Shown here piece after piece: positions 30,993 through 40,720 of a stretch of 64,000 nt of DNA. Source of the DNA: Rhipicephalus microplus (lineage: Eukaryota > Arthropoda > Arachnida > Ixodida > Ixodidae). The stretch spans positions 163,270,053 to 163,334,052 of the forward strand of contig NC_134700.1 in the NCBI RefSeq assembly GCF_043290135.1, read 5' to 3'. Position numbers and translations under genes: made by a program. Numbering within the stretch: the stretch's first letter is position 1; every line of letters begins with the position of its first letter. The notes beneath the pieces are model-generated. The model was given only the letters and a program-made list of their open reading frames with translations, had not been told where the DNA came from and searched no databases.

Positions 30993-31544
30993 CATCAATG
31001 AACACACACACACGCAGGGCGTTCGATCAAAGCTGTTCTGAGAGGTCACTTGAGCAGGCAGCGCAATACTGCTTGCACAGCCATGTTTTGAGATGTAAGA
31101 CGACGTTCGCTTAAATGTAGGGGGGTTGCGGACGCGTGGTTTAGGTAAGAGTTATGCGTTGTGCCTCTCGACGTATGTGGGGTGTCTGTGATGGCTTAGC
31201 TTTGAACCACTCCGCATTGAGAATAAACTCAGGAACAACCTCTAGCAGCACGTAGCTACATTATAGCAATGACCTAAAAGTAAGTCTTCAGAATCGTCCA
31301 ATTTCGCTGCTTCAACCCTTGAGTGGCTTAGTGCAAGTTTCGCCAATTTTTTTAAACTCAAAAGAGTTCTATTCGGAGATTCACCAAGGCTCCGCTGACG
31401 TATTACTATCGCGGATATGACGTTTGAAATGAATACTAAAATTGACAGATCCCGCGTAGAGTGCGAATCGATGATAGACGAAGCACGAATGAGGAAGGTA
31501 GATATGTCACTTAAAAATCAGCAGAACGTTACCAGGTGGACGTA
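30993..31544. other. No gene recognised
   Basis: Short frames only; no repeat recognised until the satellite-like monomer begins. Confidence 0.5.
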
Positions 31545-31675
31545 AATTATGCCATGCATGACTTCCATGTCATGATTATCATGGTTGCACGTGCCATTTA
31601 CCTTCGTCTTATATTCACGTGACATTATACCAAATTTGTTATATGTGGAGCTAGCGAAATGGCCGCGAGCACACC
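31545..31675. repeat. Satellite monomer, left flank of LINE D
   Basis: TCATGATTATCATGGTTGC, CATTTACCTTCGTC and GTGGAGCTAGCGAAATGGCC match the unit that resumes at 37746. LINE D appears to interrupt the array here. Confidence 0.75.
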
Positions 31676-32345
31676 ATCAAATCAAATCAAATCAAATCAA
31701 GTTTTTTTAATTTCATAATAAGGTGTAGAAAAAAGAATATACAGAAGGAGGTCCCGTAGCGTACACTGAAATGGTACCTCTTATGAAATGTAAACAAAAG
31801 TATTTGGTTAGCAACAACAGTGCGAAACTAAGAGAATACAAGGTTTAGAAAATGAATTACAGATACATATAAACGATGATGCTCGCATCAACTAAATGCA
31901 GTCGGAAATATAAATTATAAAATATGTTTATATAATTCTATATATATAGCGTGACAAAAAAAAACGAGAGACAGAAAAGAGAATGACATGGCGAGGGAGG
32001 AACCGGTTAGGCAGAAGAGTGAGTGCCGCATAACAAAATGTTTTTTTAATTCATGGTAAAATTTATGTGGTTTTTGAATTTTTATTAGAAATGGCACTGT
32101 GTTTCATAATAATATGGCCGCAAAGTGAACAGTCTGTTTTCCATAACTAGTTTGTGCTTTGGGCAGAATGAAGTTATTATGCTGCGCAAAACGAGTTGGG
32201 TTTGTATTTAGTGAAGATGATGAATGATTGATGATAACGATATTTGTTTCTTATTTAATTTGAAAAGAAAAGTGGCAAGATTAAATTTTACAAGGCAGGC
32301 AACGTCGAAAATTTTATTTTCTTGTAGCAACTGTTTAGCATTGTC
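31676..32345 (-). mobile_element. LINE D, 3' part
   Basis: The 3' end (minus strand) of an older relative of LINE C: a (TTTGA)n-like tail at 31676-31700, a 3' hairpin (31748-31780: GAGGTCCC with GGTACCTC, one mismatch), and a stretch homologous to the end of LINE C's RT frame (GCAACTGTTTAGCATTG against GCAGTGACTTAGCGTTA). Its upstream part lies beyond LINE C at 37283-37745. Confidence 0.75.
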
Positions 32346-32408
32346 AGAACAGAACAGAAGGTTTTATTGTGCTAAATGAAGATGAATACATGTGCATGAT
32401 ATACAGAA

Positions 32409-32444
32409 AGAGGTCCCATAGTCAGAGACTGCAGGGGGACCTCT
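32409..32444 (-). other. 3' UTR hairpin of LINE C
   Basis: AGAGGTCCC and GGGACCTCT form a perfect 9-bp stem around an 18-base loop that itself contains AGTC/GACT. LINE D keeps the same structure with one mismatch. Possible RT recognition element (inference). Confidence 0.65.
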
Positions 32445-32664
32445 TGTACAATGTAGAATTGAGAATGATTGTGATGTACATAGCAGGGAGACAGAGCTAC
32501 AGTAAAATGCAATTGAAACAAATAAAGTAAGAATGTACCCTTGTAATCTCACAGAAACAATTTAAAAGTAAGAATATCGTGCAAACTTCAATGACAAGTG
32601 ATTACAGAACGCAACTCACAATGAACAGGAATCAATTAAGAAACAGCAAAACAGGCTAGTTAGT

Positions 32665-34485
32665 TCACATGATATGATTTTTTAACTTCGATTTAATTAC
32701 CTTCAGGTAACGGCATACTTTAATGTCGGAAGGCAAACTATTCCAAAAAGAAATTCCGGAAAAATGAATGGTTTGTTTGCCATAATTGGTGCGAACATTT
32801 GGCAGTAGAAAGTTATTGTTAAGGGCAAACCTTGTGACATTGTTATTTGAGAGAATGGTAGTGAAATGTGGAAGTTGGTTATTTATAGTTCTATACATGT
32901 AAATACCAAGGTTATATTTAACTAGCTCAGATACAGTTAATATATTGTTTTCGTGAAGCAGTGACTTAGCGTTAGAGAGATAAGGGCTTGATGTGAGAAT
33001 TCTTATCGCTTGGTTTTGAATTGTCTGAACTGAGGTAAGATGAGTGGTGTATGTGTTGCCCCATGAAGTAATACAGTAAGAAATGTGCGAATGAACAAAA
33101 GAAAAATACAGTGACATAAGTATTGATGGATTGAAATAAAGACGAGATTTAATCAGTAGTCGAATGCCATACGTCATTTTTTTCCTAATATATGCAACAT
33201 GACGGTGGTATTTCAAGTTACTGTCGAGTTCAACGCCTAGGAATCTACAGCAGTCGCTCACGGGGATGTCATTGCGCGCAATTATAACAGGAGGGATAGA
33301 AGGCAAGGGTTTTTGTGGTGAAGAGAAGACAACAAATTTTGTCTTAGACGTGTTAATTTCTAACATGTTATTACTGCACCACCGAACGAGCTGTGCCAGA
33401 TCAAAGTTTAGTTTTCCAGTTAAGGATGTAATACTGCTATCGGAGTTAAAAGTTGTGGTGTCGTCGGCGTATAGTATACAACTGGATGAAGAAAGGCATT
33501 TCGGCAAATCGTTATTATAATGTAAAAACAAAAGGGGCCCCAGAATGGACCCCTGGGGTACACCAATATTAGTTAATTTGGTTGAAGAATATGCATTAGA
33601 AATTACCACCTTCTGTGTCCTGTTGCAGAGATAGCTACGCAATAATAGTAATGTTGGGCCAGTTATACCAAATGCTTCAAGTTTATTGAAAAGAATGTGA
33701 TGATTGATTGAATCAAAAGCTTTAGTTAGGTCGATGAAAACACCACCCGCATAGTAACCGTTGTCAATAGCCTTTTTTAATTGGTCAGTAAGTGAGATTA
33801 GCGCAAGGTCACTGGAGTAACCAGAACGAAAGCCACATTGACAAGGCGATAGTTTATTAAATTTGTTTAGGTAATTTGTGAGACGTGTACAGATCAGTTT
33901 TTCAATTACTTTGCTCAAAAAGGGTAAGATGCAAATGGGGCGGTAGTTATTCAATAACGAAGCATCTCCTTTTTTATGTACGGGGATTATTTTACCCTGC
34001 TTCAGTTCATGCGGGAAAACACCTGTTCTAAACATTAAATTCACAATTGAAGAGAATACATTCGATATAAGGTGAGCTACCATTTTTACATGGGAGGGGT
34101 GAATGCCGTCAAGGCCAGCACTCGTCATTTTTAGGACACCTATAACGCTAATTATTTCATCTGGAGTTGTGGGAAACAGAAAGAACGAATGGGGTAAGCA
34201 ATCTAAGGCCATTTCATTTGATAAAGGTAGGGTGTGCTCGACGTTAAAGAAGTAGTTTGCAAACTGATCGGCGATGTCAGCTGGATCACTATAAGTGACA
34301 TCATTATGAAGAACTGTAGCTATATTTTCCGAACGTGGGTTTCTATTTAAAAAGGAATTAATGATGTCCCATTTTTTCCTCGTACTATTTCCGGCCTCAG
34401 TTATCTTTTGCGCATAATACTTTTTTTTAGCTTTCTTAAGCTGGGTGTTTATTAGGTTGCAAAATTTTTTATAGCGAACAAGCAA
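32665..34485 (-). CDS. LINE C ORF2, reverse transcriptase part
   Basis: A 606-codon open frame in a different frame from the endonuclease; no ATG at the start because the true ORF begins upstream. It reads TNLLVRYKKFCNLINTQLKK (linker), GLDGIHPSHVK, NNYRPICILPFLSKVIEK, the catalytic Asp in VFIDLTKAFDSINH, GVPQGSILGPLLF, the YADD box in CILYADDTTTF, FLGVELDSNLKYHRHV (thumb) and SYCITSWGNTY, and ends SKLKNHIM. All RT motifs look intact. It would copy LINE RNA at a nicked target. One base deleted upstream (34512-34517) separates it from the endonuclease. Confidence 0.9.
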   Translation of the reverse strand: MLVRYKKFCNLINTQLKKAKKKYYAQKITEAGNSTRKKWDIINSFLNRNPRSENIATVLHNDVTYSDPADIADQFANYFFNVEHTLPLSNEMALDCLPHSFFLFPTTPDEIISVIGVLKMTSAGLDGIHPSHVKMVAHLISNVFSSIVNLMFRTGVFPHELKQGKIIPVHKKGDASLLNNYRPICILPFLSKVIEKLICTRLTNYLNKFNKLSPCQCGFRSGYSSDLALISLTDQLKKAIDNGYYAGGVFIDLTKAFDSINHHILFNKLEAFGITGPTLLLLRSYLCNRTQKVVISNAYSSTKLTNIGVPQGSILGPLLFLHYNNDLPKCLSSSSCILYADDTTTFNSDSSITSLTGKLNFDLAQLVRWCSNNMLEINTSKTKFVVFSSPQKPLPSIPPVIIARNDIPVSDCCRFLGVELDSNLKYHRHVAYIRKKMTYGIRLLIKSRLYFNPSILMSLYFSFVHSHISYCITSWGNTYTTHLTSVQTIQNQAIRILTSSPYLSNAKSLLHENNILTVSELVKYNLGIYMYRTINNQLPHFTTILSNNNVTRFALNNNFLLPNVRTNYGKQTIHFSGISFWNSLPSDIKVCRYLKVIKSKLKNHIM

Positions 34486-35486
34486 ATTCGTATTAAACGG
34501 TTGCCTTTTAGTTTTTTGTAGAGGTTGTCACGTTTGCGCATGTTTGTTAGTAATCCCCTCGTCAGCCAGGGATTTGCTGGTGATGCGATTATTTTTTGGC
34601 ATTTTTGCTTATCTGTACAAGATTGAACATGTGATAGGAGCAAAGATGAAAAGAGGGTGAAAGCTTCTTTTGCATCAGCTTTAAGATAAACATCAGACCA
34701 GTTAGTGTTAGCAACGGTATCAATATATTTCTGCTTGTCCAATATATCACGAATAAAGGAAGGTGAATCACGTTTTGCAGTGGAATCGAAACGCAGAAAT
34801 ATGGGATAGTGGTCAGTAATAATAATTTCTAGCACTCCAGCGTCTGGTGCCGTGAGTAGATTTGAAAATGCATGATCAATGAGGGACCCATTGCTAATGC
34901 TGTTTGGTCTAGTTGGAAGACTGATTAAAGATTCATACCCGAAGCTGTTTAGTGCAGCTAGATAGTTGATTGAGTTAGTTGACAAATCGTCTTGTAAATT
35001 AATGTTTATGTCGCCCATGATAATAGCATTTTTATTTTCAAGGGAAATAACATTTAGGGAGCGTTGCAAGTTTGTGCAAAATTCCGTAACTGGAGAAGAC
35101 GGTGAGCGGTATATACAGCCTAATATAAATCTTTTGTTATCTATATTAAGAAAAGTATGCTCAAACTCAAGCCAGACCGATTCACAGGAGAGCGTGTTCA
35201 ATTCGAGATCAAACCTTCGTTTACAGGAAGCGTTAGAAGATACGTATATGGCTGCGCCACCATGATTACTTGATAACCTGTGACTGTAATATGGCGTATA
35301 GGAAGGGAAACCGAACAGATTTCTATCGTCTTCTGATAACCAAGTTTCTGTAACTGCAATTACTGAGAAAGGGTTGGTAAATGTGGAAAGAAGACTTTGA
35401 AATTCATCAACATGCTTTCGTAGGCTTCTGGCATTAAGATGAATAAAAGAGCGGGAGTTACTCCCTAAAAACGAGTTTAGTTGCAC
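34452..35486 (-). CDS. LINE C ORF2, APE-type endonuclease part
   Basis: A 344-codon frame with SFIHLNARSL, VIAVTETWLS, HGGAAIYVS, ILGCIYRSP, the catalytic IIMGDININL, GSLIDHAFSN and the closing IITDHYPIFLRF. It then continues through a linker (NPWLTRGLLTNMRKRDNLYKK) and leaves frame in an A6 run; with seven A the frame would pass straight into the RT. It has no ATG at its first codon; the start is uncertain. Target-nicking nuclease. Confidence 0.9.
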   Translation of the reverse strand: MQLNSFLGSNSRSFIHLNARSLRKHVDEFQSLLSTFTNPFSVIAVTETWLSEDDRNLFGFPSYTPYYSHRLSSNHGGAAIYVSSNASCKRRFDLELNTLSCESVWLEFEHTFLNIDNKRFILGCIYRSPSSPVTEFCTNLQRSLNVISLENKNAIIMGDININLQDDLSTNSINYLAALNSFGYESLISLPTRPNSISNGSLIDHAFSNLLTAPDAGVLEIIITDHYPIFLRFDSTAKRDSPSFIRDILDKQKYIDTVANTNWSDVYLKADAKEAFTLFSSLLLSHVQSCTDKQKCQKIIASPANPWLTRGLLTNMRKRDNLYKKLKGNRLIRICLFAIKNFAT

Positions 35487-35552
35487 AGGTTACAGAAGAG
35501 CCGACGAGGAAGGCATGGCTGTCGCATGCGCATTAAGTACAATGGGAGCCAA

Positions 35553-36299
35553 TTAGTTTATTTTAGCCAGATCAGCCTCATCGCGTATCCTGTATACTTT
35601 ACTGTCGGTTGTCTTGCGAGCTTTGATTTGGCAGTTTGTTGTCCACAAAAACATCCATTTTTTCTCTTTCTTTAAAGCCAAAGCCTTAGAAAAGAGAGCC
35701 TTGTTCGCAGGGGTCAAATGCTCATTTACGTACACGGGATTGTCAGGTGTCTGTGTTATTTTGATGTCCCTCAGGCAGAGCTTAGCTTGTCGGGCCTTGC
35801 TTATGAATTCAGTCTTCTTATCTCTTGAACAAAATCGCGCAAGAAGGTTTTTGTTGCATTCCTTTGCTGTAGGAACACGATGAACGACGTGAAGGTCAGA
35901 TGGTGATACCGGGCATCCGATCTTTTCACCCACCGTTTGCAAGATCGCGACACAGTCCTCCCCTTGTGTGCACGGTACACCTCTGATCTCGACGTTGTTG
36001 AGCCGTGAATATTGTTCGATTTCAGCAAGTTTCTTAGACATCATGCGGTTTTCAGGCTTCAGTGATTTGTTTTCGGCCATCAAGGCTGCGTTGTCTTGCC
36101 TTAATTCCTCAACAATTTTTTCCGTGAATTTTGCACTAACAACAAGGTCATCAATTTCTTTCTTCATTTGCACCGCATCGAAACCAGAATGATTCAGCTT
36201 TAACAGAATCCTTGCGAACACCGACTCCACTAAAGCCTCGGTTTTCAGCTTCTCCTCGAGTTCCTCTAATCTCCTTGCCAGTTCAGCATTCGTTGGCAT
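35553..36299 (-). CDS. LINE C ORF1, coiled-coil nucleic-acid-binding protein
   Basis: 248 codons from the ATG at 36299 (MPTNAELARRLEELEEK); the frame is open a further 29 codons upstream without an ATG. A heptad-rich coiled coil (roughly residues 5-105) leads to EQYSRLNNVEIRGVP, a signature of the L1-ORF1-like and baculovirus FP-like domain, then HRVPTAKECNKNLLARF and CLRDIKIT, VYVNEHLTP. The C-terminus is VYRIRDEADLAKIN. It would trimerise and coat LINE RNA. No zinc knuckles. ORF2 starts about 70 bp downstream. Confidence 0.85.
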   Translation of the reverse strand: MPTNAELARRLEELEEKLKTEALVESVFARILLKLNHSGFDAVQMKKEIDDLVVSAKFTEKIVEELRQDNAALMAENKSLKPENRMMSKKLAEIEQYSRLNNVEIRGVPCTQGEDCVAILQTVGEKIGCPVSPSDLHVVHRVPTAKECNKNLLARFCSRDKKTEFISKARQAKLCLRDIKITQTPDNPVYVNEHLTPANKALFSKALALKKEKKWMFLWTTNCQIKARKTTDSKVYRIRDEADLAKIN

Positions 36300-36403
36300 T
36301 TTGGACACAGTTAGAAGACACTCATACAAACTCAAAATGCAAACAACGGCAGCAGCGACAGCAAATGAGAAACGAAAGAATCGCAAATGGCGTGAAAACC
36401 AAC

Positions 36404-37282
36404 CTGCAGTAAATTATACGGTAATCTCGGTCAGTTGCTCAGTGCGCTGCCGCTGCTGCCAATGACATCCCGTCGACAGTGCCGGTTCTTTATAGCGTTG
36501 CTTGACGATTCCAGTGCCGCCCAGTGGTGATATCACCGAAAACGCAGCCGCAGGTAGAGCTGCGCAGTCTCCGAAGGCGCCACGAGCAAGGTAGTCCGTG
36601 GCAACAATCAGGGCGTCCGGCGATGAAGCAGCACCTCGGGAAGCAAGCTTGGACGATCGGGCATCGGCCGAAGTAACTGCAGTAAATTATACGGTAATCT
36701 CGGTCAGTTGCTCAGTGCGCTGCCGCTGCTGCCAATGACATCCCGTCGACAGTGCCGGTCCTTTATAGCGTTGCTTGACGATTCCAGTGCCGCCCAGTGG
36801 TGATATCACCGAAAACGCAGCCGCAGGTAGAGCTGCGCAGTCTCCGAAGGCGCCACGAGCAAGGTAGTCCGTGGCAACAATCAGGGCGTCCGGCGATGAA
36901 GCAGCACCTCGGGAAGCAAGCTTGGACGATCGGGCATCGGCCGAAGTAACTGCAGTAAATTATACGGTAATCTCGGTCAGTTGCTCAGTGCGCTGCCGCT
37001 GCTGCCAATGACATCCCATCGACAGTGCCGGTCCTTTATAGCGTTGCTTGACGATTCCAGTGCCGCCCAGTGGTGATATCACCGAAAACGCAGCCGCAGG
37101 TAGAGCTGCGCAGTCTCCGAAGGCGCCACGAGCAAGGTAGTCCGTGGCAACAATCAGGGCGTCCGGCGATGAAGCAGCACCTCGGGAAGCAAGCTTGGAC
37201 GATCGGGCATCGGCCGAAGTAACTGCAGTAAATTATACGGTAATCTCGGTCAGTTGCTCAGTGCGCTGACGCTGCTGCCAAT
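36404..37282 (-). repeat. Tandem 273-bp units at the 5' end of LINE C
   Basis: Units start (plus-strand coordinates, CTGCAGTAAATTATACGG) at 36404, 36677, 36950 and 37223; the last is cut after about 60 bp at GCTGCTGCCAAT. Units are almost identical; differences noticed are GTTCTTTATAG against GTCCTTTATAG and CCCGTC against CCCATC. The array lies just upstream of ORF1 and ends at the LINE border, so it looks like a 5' UTR made of repeated monomers, as in mouse L1. CTTTATAG in each could be a promoter-related motif on either strand; not proven. Confidence 0.9.
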
Positions 37283-37745
37283 CATTCGGTTGATGAACTA
37301 AACGTGATTAATCAATTTGCCTAGTTCTGAAATGATTTGTGTTTCAGATGAGTGGAGAACGTGTTACCCCATGAGGTTATGCAGTAATTGATGTGTGAAT
37401 GCACAAACGCGAAATAAATTGATAGCAAGACCGGACGTTAAAAAAAGGGACGAGCTCTGATAAGGATGCGTATTCCGTGAGATAACTTCTTCATAAGTTA
37501 TGTGACATGGTTTTAAAGTTTTATATGATGGTCAGTATTCTCCCTTAAGTAAACACATTTTTCACTTGCCTGTAATGTCTGGTTAATAAAGAATATGAGC
37601 GGAATGTACAGTGGCGATTTATTTTGCGATGAAAACAAAAGAAATTTAGTTTTAGAGGGATTAATAGTAAGTTTAATAGTCTTACACCAACACAACAGGT
37701 TAGCATAGCATGAGTTATGAGCGTAGCATGTAGTTATGTTTTCCG
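37283..37745 (-). pseudogene. LINE D, upstream RT fragment
   Basis: On the minus strand it reads SKTKFLLFSSQNKSPL (against SKTKFVVFSSPQKPLP in LINE C), ASEKCVYLRENTDHHIKL (against FLGVELDSNLKYH) and further on SYCITSWG-like sequence around 37360-37390. Stops and frameshifts interrupt it. Its continuation is 31676-32345 on the other side of LINE C. It begins partway through RT, so the copy is 5'-truncated. Confidence 0.8.
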
Positions 37746-38290
37746 TGGCATACATATCATGATTATCATGTTTGCACGTGTCATTTACCTTCGTCGTCCA
37801 TTCACGTCCCGTAATACCAAGCTTGATACGTGTGAATCTAGCGAAACGACCACGAGCGCATCACGGGTGTAGCAAGTACTCATGTTGTAAAAATGACACG
37901 CATCTCATCATTATCATGATTGCACCAGCCACATAACTGCGTCATCCATTCACGTCTTGTAATACGACATTTGGTATATGTGAAGCTAGAGAAAGGGACA
38001 TGAGTGCATCATGGTTGTGGCATGTATTCATGTTCTTACATGACACGCAAGTCATGATTTCTACGTTAGGGTCTGTCACTTGTGTTCGCCATGCAGTCAT
38101 GTCATATCATACTAGTTCTGCAACACGTCATGTGAACGAAACCATCGCAAGAGCAGCTAGACCATGAAATGTAAATCATAACATTCAAGAAGTACATATC
38201 ATAATATTCATGTTATGACTAGTCAATTATGCTATTCATAGAGTCATGTTATGCCATACCAATTTTTGTATCGATACCATTATCAAAACG
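37746..38290. repeat. ~148-bp satellite, about 3.5 diverged units
   Basis: Units start near 37753, 37902 and 38052, each with a variant of TCATGATTATCATG, CATTCACGTC--GTAATAC, GAAGCTAGAGAAA, CATCA-GGTTGT and ATGACACGCA. A further monomer lies at 31545-31675 on the other side of the nested LINEs. Units are well diverged, so the array is old or a fringe of a larger one. Confidence 0.7.
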
Positions 38291-38321
38291 GCCAGGAGAG
38301 TGAAAAGTCGTAGGCGGCTAG

Positions 38322-38333
38322 GCAGATAGATAA

Positions 38334-38427
<94 letters not shown>
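38322..38427. repeat. (GATA)n microsatellite
   Basis: About 25 TAGA/GATA units, with one AAATA interruption near the start. Confidence 0.95.
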
Positions 38428-38595
38428 TCGCGCAAAGTCGCTGAAGTTTGCTAAGAAATGCACCGCATTTAATAAATTGCAAAAAACAAAAAAACGAAAG
38501 TGTCGTGGGGCGTCGAACCAGCAACATTTCAATCCTCAGCGCGCGGGGCTAGTCACTACCACGTGTATACCACGTCCCATGCACTGTCAAGAGCG
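38428..38595 (-). mobile_element. tRNA-derived SINE-like segment
   Basis: On the minus strand: GTGGTAGTGACTAGCCCC (A box-like) and CTGGTTCGACGCC (B box), then ACTTTCGTTTTTTTG and a tail that meets the tetranucleotide repeat (TATC)n. It is a different SINE family from the other two in this window. A decayed tRNA gene is possible but the acceptor stem does not pair convincingly. Confidence 0.55.
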
Positions 38596-39577
38596 CTAGC
38601 GCCAAGCTATTGATATATACTATTGATGGTCCTTAGAGCTCCGAAAGATCAGTGTGGTTTCACCAGCCGTAGCGAGATGGCACGATGATCTCACGTAGGG
38701 TAAGGTCCCTAGATAAAACAAGTAACTAGGGAACGTCGCGTAGAGTAGAGTTGGTGGCGGCGCCGCTCACGTTTCGGCGAGTGCCGCCTGCATGAAGCGT
38801 GGCCCCTCCTACGCGCGCTCATTGAACTCGTGTTTCTAAAGAGCACGAAGGTCACTTCGCTCGCGGTTGCGCCTATAAAAGAGTCCGCTGCGCACCCACT
38901 GAAAATTCAGAATGGCGAGAGTTGTTCGGTTTCCCACGTGTATATTTAATCGTTCATTTCGTGCGTCTTCCTTCCTGGTTAAACAGGGGGCTATATTTAA
39001 ATGTTGGGCTGTGACAGCTGCTGGTCCGCGCTTGTCCTGTGTATGCTCCGTTCGTGCCTGCATTCAGCTGGAGGTTTGCGCTTAAAGTTTCTAGTTGCTT
39101 GCCGTCATTTGTGCGAGTTTGCAATTTGTTGCTGAAGCATTCATTTCTTCACCCTTGTGTTGAAATAATGCAGAATAAACGCTCAAGTATACCTCTGAGA
39201 AGACGCATTGAACTTTCGTGTTACACCAATTACTAAAGAAAGAGATCATCCACGTCTTTAGTGATTCTGACAACAACGTCCAAAAGCATGGTACAAAGTA
39301 CTTGAGCTAGCAGGCACCCATCAAATGGCAAATTTAAAAGAAATACCAGGAGGTTGACTCAATGATACTTTGACAGCATTTTGAAAACTTGCCTTGCATC
39401 TCAACTTGTGGCCTTGCGTGAAGGCAACGCCTCATAAAACTGTCATAGCTGTGTTAAATGGGTTTGATTGAGCGTGGCAGGTTCATAAGAACGTACGGTT
39501 CCCCCTGAAGGAATGGCCACCTTTGGCACAGCCCCTTCATTTGAGAAAGTGGTTCTACCCTAGAAAATGTTTGAAAG
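38596..39577. other. No gene recognised
   Basis: CpG-richer around 38740-38900, otherwise plain sequence. Frames are short and unrecognised. Confidence 0.45.
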
Positions 39578-39580
39578 TAA

Positions 39581-40717
39581 TGCCCCTGACACACGGGCAC
39601 CCTGAAGTCCTTTAGACAAAGGGACATTTTTCGTAAAGGTGTTTGGGCGCAGTGACACACGACAAAGGAGTAACTCCTTTCCGGCAAAGATCCTTTTCGC
39701 AAAAGCAGATCCCGCATCTACTTTTCTGGCAGGAAGGGAGTACTCTCGCATACAGTGTGCATAATTTATCAATAGAAGAAAACGTGTCGCAACACTGCGG
39801 TGCCCTGTCAGTATTTTTTTGCGCTGAGAAAATGTTTTCATTTTCAGCAGCAGTGCGATTTGTTGAAAAGTGAAGGCCTATAGTCTGTCCATACTCTCAA
39901 ACGCCGGCATTACGTCACTAGCGCGATCATGTTAGGCTTGGCAGCGGCAGTTGCTGTGTCGGTGGCGTAGTATCTTGTAACAGTGGAGTTGGCTCAGTCG
40001 GTGAAGAAAAAAACGCGCGTCCAGTGGACTGAAAAGGAGACCTGGGCGCTGATAAAGCTATGGGAGGACCATTTGGACGCCTTGCAAGGGCAAAAGCACA
40101 GTGGTGGAGTGTACCAGGTGATTGCCGAGAGCCTCACCGACGCCGGTATTCCCCGCACACGGGCGCAAATTCACAGCAAAATTGCCTTCGCAGCGTTTAG
40201 CTCATCTTCGATGGAGCCGAGGGCGACAAGAGTCAGGCCCACCTCAAATGTTGCTTTATCTCTTTCTCTGCGCTGAGACATCGCAGGACCACAATGAAAC
40301 GCGGCACGCCGTCACTGACCCAGCTGGACGCATCCATGTAAAAAGCATGACAAAAAACAAAAACAGCAACACACCGACTGTTCATAGTTGCCAGACGAAC
40401 TTAAGTTGCTGCTAAAAACGCAAAAAAGCGAAAGAAGATTACAGGTATGCGCATTATAAGCCACCAGACAATAAAAAATGGTTTTATGCTCCGGCGTAGC
40501 TGAATGTGATGTACATGCGCAGATTCTTTTTAATACTTCCAATCTTGCTACTTCCACAAACAGCGCCATTTTTTCTGCAGCGTTCTTCTGAGGCACCGGC
40601 TAAATCAGTAGTCCGGTGCCATGTGTCATCAGCGCCACTCCTTTCTGCAATGGTCCCCTTAGGCGACAAAAGGGGTTTACTTCAAAGTACTTTACTTTTG
40701 CCCGTGTGTCACGGGTA
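39581..40717. mobile_element. PIF/Harbinger-like element with SANT/Myb frame
   Basis: 1,137 bp with 19-bp inverted termini: left TGCCCCTGACACACGGGCA, right (inverse) TACCCGTGACACACGGGCA, 17 of 19 matching. TAA flanks both ends (39578-39580 and 40718-40720). The 3-bp TWA duplication and an internal Myb/SANT-like frame are the hallmarks of PIF/Harbinger. No DDE transposase was found inside, so this copy is a deletion derivative, non-autonomous. Confidence 0.75.
39983..40276 (+). CDS. SANT/Myb-like DNA-binding protein, truncated
   Basis: About 97 codons, open from 39971 but without an ATG. RVQWTEKETWALIKLWEDH starts a trihelix-type Myb/SANT domain, followed by GGVYQVIAESLTDAGIP and RTRAQIHSKIA, matching the three helices with their tryptophans and the Q-x-H-x-K-I end. 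Similarity stops at SKIA and the tail (FAAFSSSSMEP) looks like out-of-context sequence, so an internal deletion probably joins here. In PIF/Harbinger elements such a protein binds the termini and partners the transposase. A host trihelix gene is less likely given the flanking inverted repeats. Confidence 0.65.
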   Translation: MELAQSVKKKTRVQWTEKETWALIKLWEDHLDALQGQKHSGGVYQVIAESLTDAGIPRTRAQIHSKIAFAAFSSSSMEPRATRVRPTSNVALSLSLR

Positions 40718-40720
40718 TAA

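Larger units (their letters stand above)
32346..37282 (-). mobile_element. LINE C, nearly intact CR1/L2-like non-LTR element
   Basis: 4.94 kb on the minus strand. From the 5' end: 3.2 tandem 273-bp units (36404-37282), ORF1 (coiled coil), a short spacer, ORF2 (endonuclease and RT, split by one frameshift), a 3' UTR with a 9-bp perfect hairpin (32409-32444) and a short GTTCT-repeat tail. There is no RNase H and no zinc knuckle in ORF1. Endonuclease wording (HLNARSL) and RT (GVPQGSILGPLLF) fit the CR1/L2/Crack group. It is inserted in LINE D; no clear target duplication. Confidence 0.85.

Noticed and set aside
36404..37282. CRISPR array or satellite independent of the LINE
   Set aside because: Units are contiguous without spacers, in a eukaryote, and the array lies exactly between LINE ORF1 and the LINE border.
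32330..37300. Target-site duplication for LINE C
   Set aside because: Flanks share only CATT; this is not above chance.
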